Shown: one piece after another, positions 1-7,106 of the stretch
Layout: each line of letters starts with the position of its first letter
How positions within the stretch are numbered: position 1 is the stretch's first letter
Assembly (NCBI GenBank): GCA_031385445.1
Contig: JANNBM010000059.1
Location: 1-12,883, forward strand
Origin: CAIYZT01 sp031385445
GTDB lineage: Bacteria > Pseudomonadota > Alphaproteobacteria > Rhodobacterales > Rhodobacteraceae
Direction of reading: 5' to 3'
Length of the DNA: 12,883 nucleotides
The notes under the pieces: generated by a model
What the model was told of the DNA's origin: nothing
Databases searched by the model: none
The model's input: only the letters and a program-made list of their open reading frames with translations
Position numbers and translations under genes: made by a program

Positions 1-119
1 GCGATCCGACCGGGAACCTCTGGCACAGCGATTTCGTCCTGATCTGCATCCGCATGGGCCAGCACGATGAACCCTTGCTGGGCGCGCGCAGGCCCGCGAT
101 TTACCTGCCGTGCCTGTAA
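1..119 (+). CDS. 3' end of an unidentified gene (partial)
   Basis: Frame 3 is open from the window edge to a TAA at 117-119, giving 38 residues that contain W-H-S-D-F and end in Y-L-P-C-L. Most third codon positions are G or C, as in a real gene of this genome, so this is probably the tail of a plus-strand gene that starts outside the window. I do not recognise the family. A holin-like ORF follows 67 bp later on the same strand, so a phage origin is possible, but nothing in these residues proves it. The only ATGs in view would give shorter pieces, so the start must lie upstream if the gene is real. Confidence 0.4.
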   Translation, partial: DPTGNLWHSDFVLICIRMGQHDEPLLGARRPAIYLPCL

Positions 120-186
120 AGTCTGCCGACTATGGGTCCGAGCGAATTCATCGCCACCACGAATGGAATCTGAACAAGAGAAAACC

Positions 187-354
187 ATGCTGAAACCCGC
201 AATTCTTGCGCTCATCCGCCAAGTTCTGACTGTCGCTGACACCGAACTGGTCTCCAAAGGCTGCGTCAGGGCCTCCGATGTAGAGCCGGTGATCGGCGCG
301 TTAATGACGAATGGGTCGGTGGTTTGGTCGGTCGCTGACAAACGGGGGCGGTGA
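187..354 (+). CDS. Small holin-like protein (Pam3-gp28-type), probably degenerate
   Basis: A 55-aa ORF starting at ATG 187, behind a purine-rich AAGAGA stretch that could act as a weak Shine-Dalgarno. The pattern I-R-Q-V-L-T, L-V-S-K-G, A-S-D-V-E-P, G-A-L-M-T and V-V-W-S-V followed by a basic K-R-G-R tail resembles the short two-helix holins annotated as Pam3-gp28 family in alphaproteobacterial phages. This is from memory of the family; no alignment was run. Known holins let endolysin cross the inner membrane. Here the first predicted helix has A-D-T-E where I would expect small neutral residues, and the second has N-G-S, so membrane insertion is doubtful and the gene may be a prophage remnant. 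A longer reading from ATG 67 adds a Cys/Arg-rich extension with no support. Confidence 0.45.
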   Translation: MLKPAILALIRQVLTVADTELVSKGCVRASDVEPVIGALMTNGSVVWSVADKRGR

Positions 355-390
355 ATGATTTGCAGATCAATCGGCGATGCTTCAAGGTGC

Positions 391-427
391 TCTGAAGACT
401 TCAGATTGGGCGTCCGGTGACGGACGC
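391..427. repeat. Two consecutive hairpins in the convergent spacer
   Basis: Two perfect inverted repeats lie in the gap between the plus-strand small gene (ends 354) and the minus-strand cusA (ends 485). The first is TCTGAAG-A-CTTCAGA at 391-405. The second is GCGTCCG-GTGA-CGGACGC at 410-427, a 7-bp stem with a tetraloop. Neither is followed by a T-run on either strand, so they are not classical intrinsic terminators, but they could stop RNA decay or act together with the hairpin at 445-462. Confidence 0.6.
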
Positions 428-444
428 AACCTCGCTTCCGGCTG

Positions 445-462
445 AAGGCGACTGCCTTTTTT
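445..462 (+). terminator. Intrinsic terminator for the plus-strand genes
   Basis: AAGGC (445-449), loop GACT and GCCTT (454-458) form a 5-bp stem. With the two T's of GCCTT, the run of T's reaches 462. It lies 90 bp after the stop of the holin-like ORF and is oriented for plus-strand transcripts. Read on the minus strand the stem is not followed by T's, so it is not an obvious terminator for cusA. Confidence 0.5.
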
Positions 463-484
463 GCTCCAGTTTCGTCATCACGCC

Positions 485-3400
485 TTAGGTCAGTTTGCCC
501 TGAAGTTTCTGCCTCTCGGGAAAATGGATGGCGTGATAGTCGCGAGCTACCCTCCACCCTTTCACCAGCGAATAGACCGCCGGGATGACCACCAAGGTCA
601 GAACGGTTGAACTGACCATCCCCCCGATCATCGGCACCGCGATGCGCTGCATCACCTCGGACCCCGTGCCGTGCGCCCAAAGGATCGGCATCAACCCGGC
701 CATGATCGCCACCACGGTCATCATCTTGGGGCGCACGCGTTCCACTGCGCCGACCATGATCGCGGCATTCAGATCGGCGCGGGTGAAGGGGCGGGCCTCG
801 GTCGCGGCCTTGGCACGCGCCTCCAGCAGCGCATGGTCTAGGTAGATCAGCATGATCACCCCGGTTTCCGCCGCGACCCCGGCCAAGGCGATGAAACCCA
901 CCGCCACCGCGACCGAGGTGTTGAAGCCAAGAAACCACATCAACCAGATGCCACCCACCAGCGCGAAGGGCAGCGACAGCATGACGATCAGGGTTTCCGT
1001 CAACCTGCGGAAGTTGAGGAACAGCAGCAGGAAGATCAGCGCTAGCGTCACCGGCACTACGATCTTCAGCCGTGCAGTGGCCCGTTCCAGATATTCAAAC
1101 TGCCCGCTCCAGGCCACAGAATAGCCGGTGGGCAAAGCCACCTGCGCTTCAACTGCGGCCTTCGCCGCAGCGACATAGCCGCCCAGATCGCGGCCCGAGA
1201 TGTCGACAAAGATATAGACCGCCAACTGGCCGTTTTCGGTGCGAATGGTGGTGGCCCCCCGGGTCAATTCCACCGTGGCAACGGCGCCCAGGGGCACTGA
1301 TCCGCCGCCTGGCAGCGCCACTTGCACGTCGCGGGCGATCGACTGCGGGTCGGATCGCTGATCGCGCGGGTAGCGTATGGCGACGCCGTAACGTTCGCGG
1401 CCCTCAACTGTCTGCGTGATCACCTCGGACCCAAGGGCCATCGCAATCACCTCCTGGACCGCAGCGACCGACAGGCCATAGCGGCCCAAGGCGGCGCGGT
1501 CGGGCGTGATATCAAGGAAATAGCCGCCGATCACCCGTTCCGCATAGGCGCTGGAGGTGCCGGGCACGCGGCGCACCACGGCCTCGATTTCACGCGCAAC
1601 GCCCTCCATTTTGGCCAGATCGGTGCCGTAGATCTTGATGCCAACCGGGGTACGGATGCCAGTGGACAGCATATCAGTGCGCGCCCGGATAGGCATGGTC
1701 CAGGCGTTCGACACACCGGGAAACTGCAAAGCCGCGTCCATTTCATTCTTCAGGCTTTCCGAGGTGACCCCTGCGCGCCATTCCGATTTCGGCTTCAGAT
1801 TGATGATGGTTTCAAACATTTCCGTGGGGGCCGGGTCGGTTGCCGTCTGTGCCCGGCCAGATTTGCCGAACACCGATTGCACTTCGGGAAAGCTTTTGAT
1901 GATGCGGTCCTGCATCTGCATCAGTTCGGCAGCTTTGGTCACGGAAATGCCGGGAAGCGTTGTCGGCATATACATCAGAGTGCCTTCATCCAGTGCCGGC
2001 ATGAACTCGCTGCCCAACTGGCGTGCGGGCCAGATGGTGACCACCAAAGCGGCCAGCGCCACAAGGATCGTCAGACCCCGCACCTTCAGCACCCCGCGGA
2101 TGATCGGGCGATAGAGCGCGATCAGCAGTCGGTTCACCGGGTTTTTATGCTCCGGCACGATATGCCCGCGCACAAAGATCACCATCAGCGCAGGTACCAG
2201 CGTCACCGACAGGATCGCCGCCGCCGCCATCGAAAAGGTTTTGGTAAAGGCCAAGGGCCCGAACAACTTGCCCTCCTGGTTTTCCAGCGTGAAGATCGGC
2301 AGGAACGACACGGTGATGATCAAAAGGCTGAAAAACAACGCCGGGCCAACCTCTGCTGCCGCCTCAATCAGGATCTCCAGCCGTGGTTTGCCGGGTTCGG
2401 CGCGTTCCAGATGTTTGTGCGCGTTCTCGATCATCACAATCGCCGCGTCGATCATTGCGCCGATGGCAATGGCGATGCCACCAAGGCTCATGATGTTGGA
2501 GCCAAGGCCAAGGAATTTCATCGCCGAAAACGCCATCAGGATGCCAACCGGCAGCATGATGATTGCCACCAAGGCGCTGCGCACATGCAAAAGGAAGATG
2601 ATCGTGACGGCCGCCACAACCAGACTTTCCTCGAACAACGTGCCTTTCAGCGTCTCAATAGCCGAATTAATCAGGGTTGACCGATCATAGACCGGCACGA
2701 TTTGCGTGCCCTCTGGCAGCGACTTCTGCACATCGGCCAGGGCGGTCTTGGCGTTGTCGATAACCGTCAGCGCGTTGGAGCCGACCCGTTGCAGCACGAT
2801 GCCGCTTGCAACCTCGCCGTCGCCATTCAACTCGGTGATGCCGCGCCGCTCATCTGGCACGATTTCCACCTGCGCCACATCCGACAGCCGCAAAGGCACC
2901 CCGGATTTGGTCGTCAAGGTGATGGCTTCGATATCGGCCACGCCTTTCAGATAGCCGCGCCCGCGCACCATGAATTCGAACTCAGAAATCTCGACCGTGC
3001 GCCCGCCGGTATCCATGTTGCTGTCGCGCACAGCGTCGCCAATATCGGCTAGCGTCACGCCTTGCGCCCGCATTCGGGCCGGATCGACGACGATGGAATA
3101 CTGCTTCACAAACCCGCCAACACTGGCAACCTCGGACACGCCATCGGCCTTTGAGACCCCAAAGCGCACCACCCAATCCTGCAACGACCGCAGTTCGGCC
3201 AGCGACAATTCCTTGCCAACCAGCGCGTATTGATAGACCCAGCCGACCCCGGTGGCATCCGGGCCAAGCGCGGGCGTCACGCCATCAGGCAAGCGGCTGG
3301 CGGCGGCATTCAGGTATTCCAGAACGCGGCTTCGTGCCCAATAGGGATCGACGCCATCCTCGAAAATCACATAGACGAACGACACCCCAAAAAACGAAAA

Positions 3401-3652
3401 GCCCCGCACCACCTTGGACCTTGGTACCGTCAACATAGCCGTTGTCAGCGGATAGGTCACCTGATCCTCGACCACTTGCGGCGCCTGACCGGGGTAGTCT
3501 GTCAGCACGATCACCTGCACATCCGACAGGTCGGGGATCGCATCCAGCGGCAGGGTGCGAATGGCATAAACACCTCCTGCCACGGCAACAGCGGCGGCGA
3601 ACAGGATCAGCACCAGATTGCGGGCTGACCAGTCGATCAGTCTGGCGATCAT
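485..3652 (-). CDS. cusA: CusA-type copper/silver RND efflux pump
   Basis: A 1055-aa heavy-metal-efflux RND transporter, the usual full length. It pumps Cu(I)/Ag(I) out through a tripartite complex using the proton gradient. The N-terminus has one membrane helix and the family signature D-L-S-D-V-Q-V with Y-P-G-Q-A-P (about 41-58). Helix 4 has G-A-M-I-D-A-A with the proton-relay Asp402. The three methionines that bind copper or silver in E. coli CusA (M573, M623, M672) are present as M562, M612 and M661, all with the same offset of 11 and in matching contexts (L-M-Y-M-P, P-T-E-M, T-D-M-L-S-T-G). This favours monovalent copper/silver over the Zn/Co/Cd of CzcA. The start ATG overlaps the cusB stop by 4 bp, so the two are translationally coupled. 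It is the last gene of the operon in view; no cusC follows before the strand changes. Confidence 0.95.
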   Translation of the reverse strand: MIARLIDWSARNLVLILFAAAVAVAGGVYAIRTLPLDAIPDLSDVQVIVLTDYPGQAPQVVEDQVTYPLTTAMLTVPRSKVVRGFSFFGVSFVYVIFEDGVDPYWARSRVLEYLNAAASRLPDGVTPALGPDATGVGWVYQYALVGKELSLAELRSLQDWVVRFGVSKADGVSEVASVGGFVKQYSIVVDPARMRAQGVTLADIGDAVRDSNMDTGGRTVEISEFEFMVRGRGYLKGVADIEAITLTTKSGVPLRLSDVAQVEIVPDERRGITELNGDGEVASGIVLQRVGSNALTVIDNAKTALADVQKSLPEGTQIVPVYDRSTLINSAIETLKGTLFEESLVVAAVTIIFLLHVRSALVAIIMLPVGILMAFSAMKFLGLGSNIMSLGGIAIAIGAMIDAAIVMIENAHKHLERAEPGKPRLEILIEAAAEVGPALFFSLLIITVSFLPIFTLENQEGKLFGPLAFTKTFSMAAAAILSVTLVPALMVIFVRGHIVPEHKNPVNRLLIALYRPIIRGVLKVRGLTILVALAALVVTIWPARQLGSEFMPALDEGTLMYMPTTLPGISVTKAAELMQMQDRIIKSFPEVQSVFGKSGRAQTATDPAPTEMFETIINLKPKSEWRAGVTSESLKNEMDAALQFPGVSNAWTMPIRARTDMLSTGIRTPVGIKIYGTDLAKMEGVAREIEAVVRRVPGTSSAYAERVIGGYFLDITPDRAALGRYGLSVAAVQEVIAMALGSEVITQTVEGRERYGVAIRYPRDQRSDPQSIARDVQVALPGGGSVPLGAVATVELTRGATTIRTENGQLAVYIFVDISGRDLGGYVAAAKAAVEAQVALPTGYSVAWSGQFEYLERATARLKIVVPVTLALIFLLLFLNFRRLTETLIVMLSLPFALVGGIWLMWFLGFNTSVAVAVGFIALAGVAAETGVIMLIYLDHALLEARAKAATEARPFTRADLNAAIMVGAVERVRPKMMTVVAIMAGLMPILWAHGTGSEVMQRIAVPMIGGMVSSTVLTLVVIPAVYSLVKGWRVARDYHAIHFPERQKLQGKLT

Positions 3653-5112
3653 GGCTGCGCCTCTGCCGGGGTCAGCGCCGACAGCGCGGCCTTGAGGTTG
3701 CTTTCGGCGTCGATCAGGAAATTGGCCGACACGACCACCGTCTCGGCTGCCGCCACACCCTGCCTGATCTCGACCATGCCCGCGCCGCGCTGGCCAAGCT
3801 GCACATCCCGCGGTTCAAACCGGCCTTCGCCCAGATCGACGATCACCACCTGACGGTCGCCGCTGTCGATCACAGCGCTGTCTGGCACGGTGACCACAGG
3901 CGCATTGTCGCCGCCCCTAATTTCCACATCGGCATACATATGCGCGATCATCGCACCGTCGGGATTTGGCAATTCAATGCGGATTTTCGCCGTGCGGGTT
4001 TCGGCTTGAATTTCCGGGTAAATCTCATCAACTTTACCGGTGAACTCCCGCCCCGGCAGGCTGCGGAACCGCACAATTGCCGCGGCCCCCCGCTGTACCG
4101 ACGCCAGCTCATATTCCGGCACATCGGCGATGATCCAGACTGTCGAAGTGTCGGCGATGCGAAACAGCGTCTCGCCCGCTTCCGCCATCATCCCGTCCAC
4201 TGCCATCCGTTCCAGCACCACCCCGCTTTGCGGGGCCCTCAACGTGACCGAGATTGGCGGTCTGCCCGTTTTCTCGATCTCGGCAATCATCTCGGCGGGC
4301 ACGCCGAGGTTCAGCAGGCGTTGCAGACTGCCCGCAGCCCTTGCTTTGCCCTCATTGCCAATATCCGCCGCATACTGCGCCCCGGCCGAGGCAAATTCCT
4401 TGGCGTAAAGCGTGACCAATGGTTGCCCCGCCTTGATCGGTGCCCCGGTCGTCACATCGGCAACCTTTTCGACAAAGGCCTCGGTGCGCAGGGAAATCAC
4501 GCTGACCTTGCTCTCGTCATGTTCGACCACGCCCGGCACCAGGATCGGTCGGCGGATGCTGGACAGCGTGGCCAGCGTGGTTTTCACTCCCGAACGCTGA
4601 ATCTTGCCCGAGGGCACCGTGACGGTCGATCCATCCGTTTCCTCGCCATCGTAAACCGGCAGATAATCCATCCCCATCGAGTCTTTCTTCGGCGAGGGCG
4701 AAGTATCCGGCAGCCCCATCGGATTGCGATAGTAAAGAATGTGCTTTTCGGCATCCGCCGCAGCCGGAGCCGTTGCAGCGGGCTTTGCTGCGGGATCAAA
4801 ACTGACATCCTGACTGGCCAACACGGCCAGATAGTCGCGTCCATCCGGCGCTTTCATCGGCGTTGCCGAATAGGCGGCCTGATCGGGATGACGATAATAG
4901 ATGACCGGCCCTTCCGGGACAGCCAACGACACCGCTTCAAGGCCAGTGGATGCCAATGCTTCGGCCTCGCCGCCAAAAAGCCGGGCCACCGAAGCCTTGA
5001 CCGATGTTGAAATGTCCGCTGCTACGACGCCGTGATTACCAGCCCAAATCCCGGCACTCCCCGCAGACCCGGCGATAAGCCCCACCATGAGGGTTTTGCC
5101 AAGAATGCTCAT
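3649..5112 (-). CDS. cusB: CusB-type periplasmic adaptor with two heavy-metal-binding domains
   Basis: A 487-aa membrane-fusion protein that links a CusA-type pump to an outer-membrane channel and hands metal to the pump. An N-terminal hydrophobic stretch (about 5-24) should act as signal or membrane anchor. Two copies of the heavy-metal-binding domain follow: about 70-97 (I-Y-Y-R-H-P-D ... G-R-D-Y-L) and about 124-153 (Y-Y-R-N-P-M-G ... S-M-G-M-D-Y-L-P-V-Y). The second keeps the methionines M132, M146 and M148; the first keeps only one (M86) and may be weakened. The barrel-sandwich and beta-barrel regions follow (G-A-P-I-K-A-G-Q near 223, R-A-P-Q-S-G-V-V later). The start overlaps the stop of the YtkA-like gene by 4 bp and the end overlaps cusA by 4 bp, so all three are one translational unit. 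Confidence 0.92.
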   Translation of the reverse strand: MSILGKTLMVGLIAGSAGSAGIWAGNHGVVAADISTSVKASVARLFGGEAEALASTGLEAVSLAVPEGPVIYYRHPDQAAYSATPMKAPDGRDYLAVLASQDVSFDPAAKPAATAPAAADAEKHILYYRNPMGLPDTSPSPKKDSMGMDYLPVYDGEETDGSTVTVPSGKIQRSGVKTTLATLSSIRRPILVPGVVEHDESKVSVISLRTEAFVEKVADVTTGAPIKAGQPLVTLYAKEFASAGAQYAADIGNEGKARAAGSLQRLLNLGVPAEMIAEIEKTGRPPISVTLRAPQSGVVLERMAVDGMMAEAGETLFRIADTSTVWIIADVPEYELASVQRGAAAIVRFRSLPGREFTGKVDEIYPEIQAETRTAKIRIELPNPDGAMIAHMYADVEIRGGDNAPVVTVPDSAVIDSGDRQVVIVDLGEGRFEPRDVQLGQRGAGMVEIRQGVAAAETVVVSANFLIDAESNLKAALSALTPAEAQP

Positions 5113-5510
5113 GGCTTCACGCCAAGGATCAGCTCGCCTAGCACCGTATCCGCCTCTCCTTGCACCTTGGCGGCAATCTGAAACCGCCAGTTTCCCGCCA
5201 TCGTCAGGTCGGTCTTGAACTGGTACTGGCCCGGAATGCCAGAGGTCACCGCCTCAACCGGGGTCGTCATGCCCTCCATCCCATCGGGTGCCATGTCCAG
5301 CCGCGTGGTGAAGATGACAGCGCCAGCCACCGGCGCATTGGTCCGCAGGTCGGTCAGTGAAACCGTGATTGTGGTCCCCGCACCTTGGTGCAGTTCGCTG
5401 CCGATGATCTTGAACGCAAAGTCTTCTGGGGCGGCAAAAGCGCCAAAGGTCGCCGCGAGGGTCAAAGCTTGCGCGAGCACAAGGCTGCGCACCGGGTGTT
5501 TGATGATCAT
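5109..5510 (-). CDS. Secreted YtkA/FixH-like protein with a Met motif
   Basis: A 133-aa protein with a Sec signal peptide (hydrophobic about 8-25, likely cleavage near F-A-A-P). The mature part fits the YtkA/FixH-like beta-sandwich family: a central R-L-D-M-A-P-D-G-M-E-G-M (70-81) and P-G-Q-Y-x-F followed by D-L-T-M-A-G-N-W (about 93-108). The Met spacing (M73, M78, M81) suggests periplasmic copper binding or delivery, in the place that CusF fills in E. coli; that role is inferred from motif and position. It overlaps cusB by 4 bp. Its start has only a short GGAA element 8 bases or so upstream (5519-5522), which lies at the base of a predicted long-range RNA stem that starts at the stop codon of the preceding gene; translation may therefore depend on that gene. 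Confidence 0.8.
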   Translation of the reverse strand: MIIKHPVRSLVLAQALTLAATFGAFAAPEDFAFKIIGSELHQGAGTTITVSLTDLRTNAPVAGAVIFTTRLDMAPDGMEGMTTPVEAVTSGIPGQYQFKTDLTMAGNWRFQIAAKVQGEADTVLGELILGVKP

Positions 5511-5523
5511 GTCAATTTTTCCG

Positions 5524-5634
5524 ACTGTCAGAACTGCGCGTCAGCGCGTTTACAGCCTGGCCTCGGCCAGGTTGTGCTTTCCGCCCGGCCATGTGCCGAA
5601 CGGGCTTCGGGCGCTCTTGGCACCCCCTGACAGT
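5524..5634 (-). promoter_or_regulatory. Predicted RNA structure between the CutF-like ORF and the YtkA-like gene
   Basis: On the minus-strand transcript ACTGTCAG (5634-5627), starting in the stop codon of the upstream ORF, is perfectly complementary to CTGACAGT (5531-5524). Two G-U pairs extend the stem inward to 5625/5533. After one mismatch, further weak pairs would involve the GGA of the downstream Shine-Dalgarno (5520-5522). The enclosed loop holds three local hairpins: 5596-5610 (CCGAA/TTCGG), 5556-5571 (CCTGGCC-TC-GGCCAGG, plus-strand letters) and 5537-5548 (CGCG-TCAG-CGCG). A ribosome stalled at or finishing the upstream ORF would break the outer stem. This layout matches the logic of the copper-responsive cutF-cutO spacer in Rhodobacter capsulatus; the function here is inferred. 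Confidence 0.55.
5556..5571 (-). repeat. Perfect GC-rich hairpin in the leader spacer
   Basis: CCTGGCC and GGCCAGG are separated by two bases, so about six pairs close over a four-base loop. It is the strongest local hairpin in the gap between the CutF-like ORF and the YtkA-like gene. No T-run follows on the minus strand, so it does not look like an intrinsic terminator; a role as part of the leader structure or an RNA stability element fits better. Confidence 0.6.
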
Positions 5635-5963
5635 TAAAGTTTGGGCGGCCTTCGCAGCCCAAAGCTATCCAACGATGGCAGCAGAGGCTTTGTCGAAAAG
5701 GCGAAATGGACGGTTTGAACTCTGGGCTGGAATAAAGGCCGAACAGAAGGTGCCCCCACCGCCACAGACACCGACAGGCAAGGGAGCGCCATTGGGCAGT
5801 GAGGCATCTTGGCGCAGCTTTGCTGTGAGCATGGCGCCCCATCGGCCATCTGCATTATCGGAGTGGTTATGGCCGTCACAGGGGCATTGGCCGCTTGCAC
5901 CGGAGCAACGATCATCGTTGCCAGCGTCAGAACCAACCCAAAGATTCTTAGTATCCTGCTCAT
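5634..5963 (-). CDS. Small secreted Cys/Met-rich protein, CutF/DUF2946-like copper leader ORF
   Basis: A 109-aa protein with a Sec signal peptide (hydrophobic about 5-22, likely cleavage around A-Q-A-A-N-A). The mature part starts with a metal-ligand cluster: M37, M39, C45, C50, M53, H55, C56, M58 and C62, spaced C-x4-C-x5-C-x5-C. The C-terminus ends L-R-R-P-P-K-L, a Pro-Pro element just before the stop. This architecture resembles CutF of Rhodobacter capsulatus and CruR of Bordetella (both associated with DUF2946), small copper-sensing proteins whose translation controls the next gene through ribosome stalling; this is recalled knowledge, not an alignment. It is the first gene of the copper export cluster, 123 bp before the YtkA-like gene, and the gap can form the predicted stem described at 5524-5634. 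The Shine-Dalgarno is weak. It could also be a plain periplasmic copper-binding protein of CopL type. Confidence 0.65.
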   Translation of the reverse strand: MSRILRIFGLVLTLATMIVAPVQAANAPVTAITTPIMQMADGAPCSQQSCAKMPHCPMALPCLSVSVAVGAPSVRPLFQPRVQTVHFAFSTKPLLPSLDSFGLRRPPKL

Positions 5964-5994
5964 ATTTCTGTCTTTGCCCGGATCAAAACCAAAT

Positions 5995-6007
5995 CACAAT
6001 ACACAAT
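5995..6007 (-). repeat. Short tandem ATTGTG repeat upstream of the copper cluster
   Basis: Read on the minus strand, ATTGTG-T-ATTGTG sits in an AT-rich patch 32 bp upstream of the CutF-like ATG. The 199-bp gap between the ApbE gene and the CutF-like gene must hold the promoter of the copper cluster if it has its own, and this is the most AT-rich part of it. I cannot place a clear -10/-35 pair or a CueR-type palindrome. The repeat might be a regulator site, or chance. Confidence 0.25.
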
Positions 6008-6162
6008 TTGCGGAGCGGTGATCTGGGGCGGCGTTATGGGGCGGCTGCCAGAATGGCGGTTTTCAGGGCCTTTGGCATCTCTTGCGGTCAGGTGTTTTTA
6101 TCCTGCGTCCGCCGTGACTGGGCCAAGCAGGATGGCGGGCCAAAGGCTGGCTTTGTGTCAGG

Positions 6163-7053
6163 TCAGGCGTCCAGCATCCGGTCCATCGCCGGGCTGCCAA
6201 ATTCAACGAACCCGCCGGGCGCATGATCGATAAACGTGGCGGCAAGCCCGCGCTCGGCGGCAAGGGTCAGGCCCCGGTGTGGGCCAAGCACCGTCAGAAC
6301 CGTCGCCCAGCCATCCGCCTGCATCGCGGTTTCACCCAGAACCGCGACCGAGGCACTGGTGGCTGGCATCGGCGCCCCGGTGATGGGCGACAGCAGATGC
6401 GACCGCGCGCCAATCGCCCGGCGATATCCGCCCGAGGTGGCAATCGCCATATCATGCAGCGGAATCAGCCGCGCTGCGACCATCCGGTCGGGGATCGGAA
6501 GTTCCAACGCCACAGTCCAGGCCATGCCGTCGGGCCGCAGGCCGCGCGCCACAATGTCGCCCGCCACCTCGATCACAAAGGCGTCATGCCCGGCCCGGAT
6601 CAGCCGTTGCGCCACAAGATCGGCGGCGTAACCCTTTGCAATCGCATTCAGGTCCAGCGCCACATCGGCGTGGCGACGAACGCGCAACCCGTCCAATTCA
6701 AGCATGGCGGCATCGCTCGAAATCGCGCAAACCCGCCCCGGTACAAAGCCCTCGCGCGCCTGCGCCCCGCCCATCAGAACCGAAAACGCAGAGGGCGCAA
6801 TGCGCATCAGGGCCAGCCCGGCCCCGATGACAAAGGCGATTTCGGGTGGAACCATCACCCATGCGCCCACCGGGGCCGCATTAATCTGGCACAGCGCCGA
6901 GGCGGGGCGCCAAGCCGACATCTGATCCTCGACCAGATCCAGTGCAGCCTGTGCAATGGCCGCCGCCCGGTGGCCCGGCACAGGCAAGCGCAGCCGCCAT
7001 GTGCCGCCCATCGACAGACCTTCAAATGTTTCGATAGTCATCTGTTTTTCCAT
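6163..7053 (-). CDS. apbE: ApbE family FAD:protein FMN transferase, without visible signal peptide
   Basis: A 296-aa protein that in this family moves FMN from FAD onto a Ser/Thr of a target protein, with Mg. Conserved landmarks in order: M-G-G-T-W (15-19), D-L-N-A-I-A-K-G-Y-A-A-D (134-145), V-A-G-D-I (163-167), T-S-G-G-Y-R-R (206-212), H-L-L-S-P-I-T-G (219-226) and A-D-G-W-A-T (246-251), whose Asp and Thr sit where the metal-site residues of the family are. The start is fixed by a GGAG Shine-Dalgarno seven bases upstream. It has no signal peptide or lipobox, although most bacterial ApbE proteins that serve exported targets are periplasmic. The gene is 53 bp after the ankyrin gene and last in cluster A; the likely substrate is the DUF2271 protein of the same operon. 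Confidence 0.88.
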   Translation of the reverse strand: MEKQMTIETFEGLSMGGTWRLRLPVPGHRAAAIAQAALDLVEDQMSAWRPASALCQINAAPVGAWVMVPPEIAFVIGAGLALMRIAPSAFSVLMGGAQAREGFVPGRVCAISSDAAMLELDGLRVRRHADVALDLNAIAKGYAADLVAQRLIRAGHDAFVIEVAGDIVARGLRPDGMAWTVALELPIPDRMVAARLIPLHDMAIATSGGYRRAIGARSHLLSPITGAPMPATSASVAVLGETAMQADGWATVLTVLGPHRGLTLAAERGLAATFIDHAPGGFVEFGSPAMDRMLDA

Positions 7054-7106
7054 TTTAAATCTCCACCGACCCCGGCAAAGGGCCGGTGAAGCTTGACCGT
7101 CAAAAC

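Noticed and set aside
1322..2680. Long plus-strand open frame across the cusA gene
   Set aside because: It is antisense to a full-length RND pump with all motifs; the His/Arg-rich translation is typical of the reverse frame of GC-rich genes. The same holds for the plus frames at 3442-5010, 6223-7089, 7086-7949, 7998-9086 and 9444-10520.
5964..6162. CueR-type operator or intrinsic terminator between apbE and the copper cluster
   Set aside because: I found no clear dyad with the CueR spacing and no stem followed by a T-run on the minus strand, so I cannot say whether the two clusters are one transcript.
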